The position numbers and the translations under genes are program-made. From the NCBI GenBank assembly GCA_036345935.2, contig JADWOT020000005.1, positions 2,970,696 through 3,034,695 on the forward strand: a DNA stretch of 64,000 bases, read 5' to 3'. Shown piece after piece: positions 63,661 to 64,000 of this stretch (positions are counted from its first letter, which is position 1; the number at the start of each line of letters is the position of its first letter). The stretch comes from Taenia hydatigena. Lineage: Eukaryota; Platyhelminthes; Cestoda; Cyclophyllidea; Taeniidae. The notes beneath the pieces were generated by a model. It was not told where the DNA came from, made no database searches, and saw only the letters and a list, made by a program, of their open reading frames with translations.

Positions 63661-64000
63661 ATATTTTATTTGACGGATTTAGGGAATTTTAAAAGAAAAA
63701 CTCTTCCGCAAAAGATGCGTATTGCTCTTCAAAGGTTGTGAAGGAGGCAAATAATGATTTTTTTCTCCATCCAACTGGAGCCTTCATCAAAGGGTAAAAA
63801 TGAGACAGTTGTTTTATTGTTTAAAAAGTGTGGTGAAGCATTTTTAGCCTTTCATTGGTGGTGAGAGGAACTGGGGTGTGCGCCTGTCGGTCGTGGGTGG
63901 AGGTGTGACGGCGGAGTTCCTTTTGCATGTCAGGAAGCAACATCAGTTGACAAAATTTCTCCCCTTTCCTCTTTGTATTACCTCACCCAAATCGGGAGAA
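63661..64000. other. downstream flank
   Basis: No coding frame, repeat or signal that I can support up to the window edge. Confidence 0.4.

Overview
The window looks like nuclear DNA of a parasitic flatworm, most likely a tapeworm and possibly a taeniid. The grounds are genes split by very short GT-AG introns (30-42 bp in three genes), AT-rich intergenic DNA, an invertebrate-type troponin I, and many copies of a small LTR element. That element resembles the TRIM family (terminal-repeat retrotransposon in miniature) described from taeniid tapeworms. The species call is inference. There are no bacterial-type operons, CRISPR arrays or rRNA, and I recognised no tRNA gene.

Layout. 1-1316 (-): a complete six-exon gene for a YIPF3-like Golgi membrane protein, readable only after splicing. 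1947-4793: a cluster of TRIM elements and solo LTRs, including one LTR nested in an older element. 5125-7528 (+): a seven-exon ZSWIM1/3-like gene (715 aa) with two tandem N-terminal zinc-binding modules, a decayed MULE-transposase-like core and a C-terminal SWIM finger. 7529-14037: mostly noncoding, with a full-length TRIM at 11546-12363. 14038-24152 (-): a three-exon gene for a 737-aa unrecognised protein with an internal threefold repeat and an N-terminal MGSC acylation-type motif; its two introns are about 4 kb each. 24153-32971: mostly noncoding, with two solo LTRs. 32972-34690 (+): a seven-exon uridine phosphorylase. 35378-36480 (-): exon-like coding segments of an unrecognised gene. 40945-41562 (-): an intronless acidic, nuclear-type low-complexity protein. 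47288-50548 (-): troponin I, with its acidic N-terminus built from a run of 7-42 nt microexons and one GC-AG intron. 51640-52008: a long polypurine (GAA/GGA) tract. 52009-62373: mostly noncoding, with the best TRIM at 58477-59343 and further LTRs to 60068. 62374-63660 (+): a single-exon gene, possibly ankyrin/SOCS-box-like.

The genes do not form one pathway. They cover Golgi trafficking (YIPF3), a domesticated-transposase zinc finger, pyrimidine salvage (uridine phosphorylase), muscle regulation (troponin I), a possible ubiquitin-ligase adaptor and several unknowns. The main points of interest are the exon-duplicated ZSWIM N-terminus, the troponin I microexon string, the unknown threefold-repeat protein, the 30-36 bp introns beside 4 kb ones, and the TRIM family with its 5-bp target duplications.

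All exon models come from reading splice signals and phase by eye. No alignment or search was run, and no RNA evidence was available.
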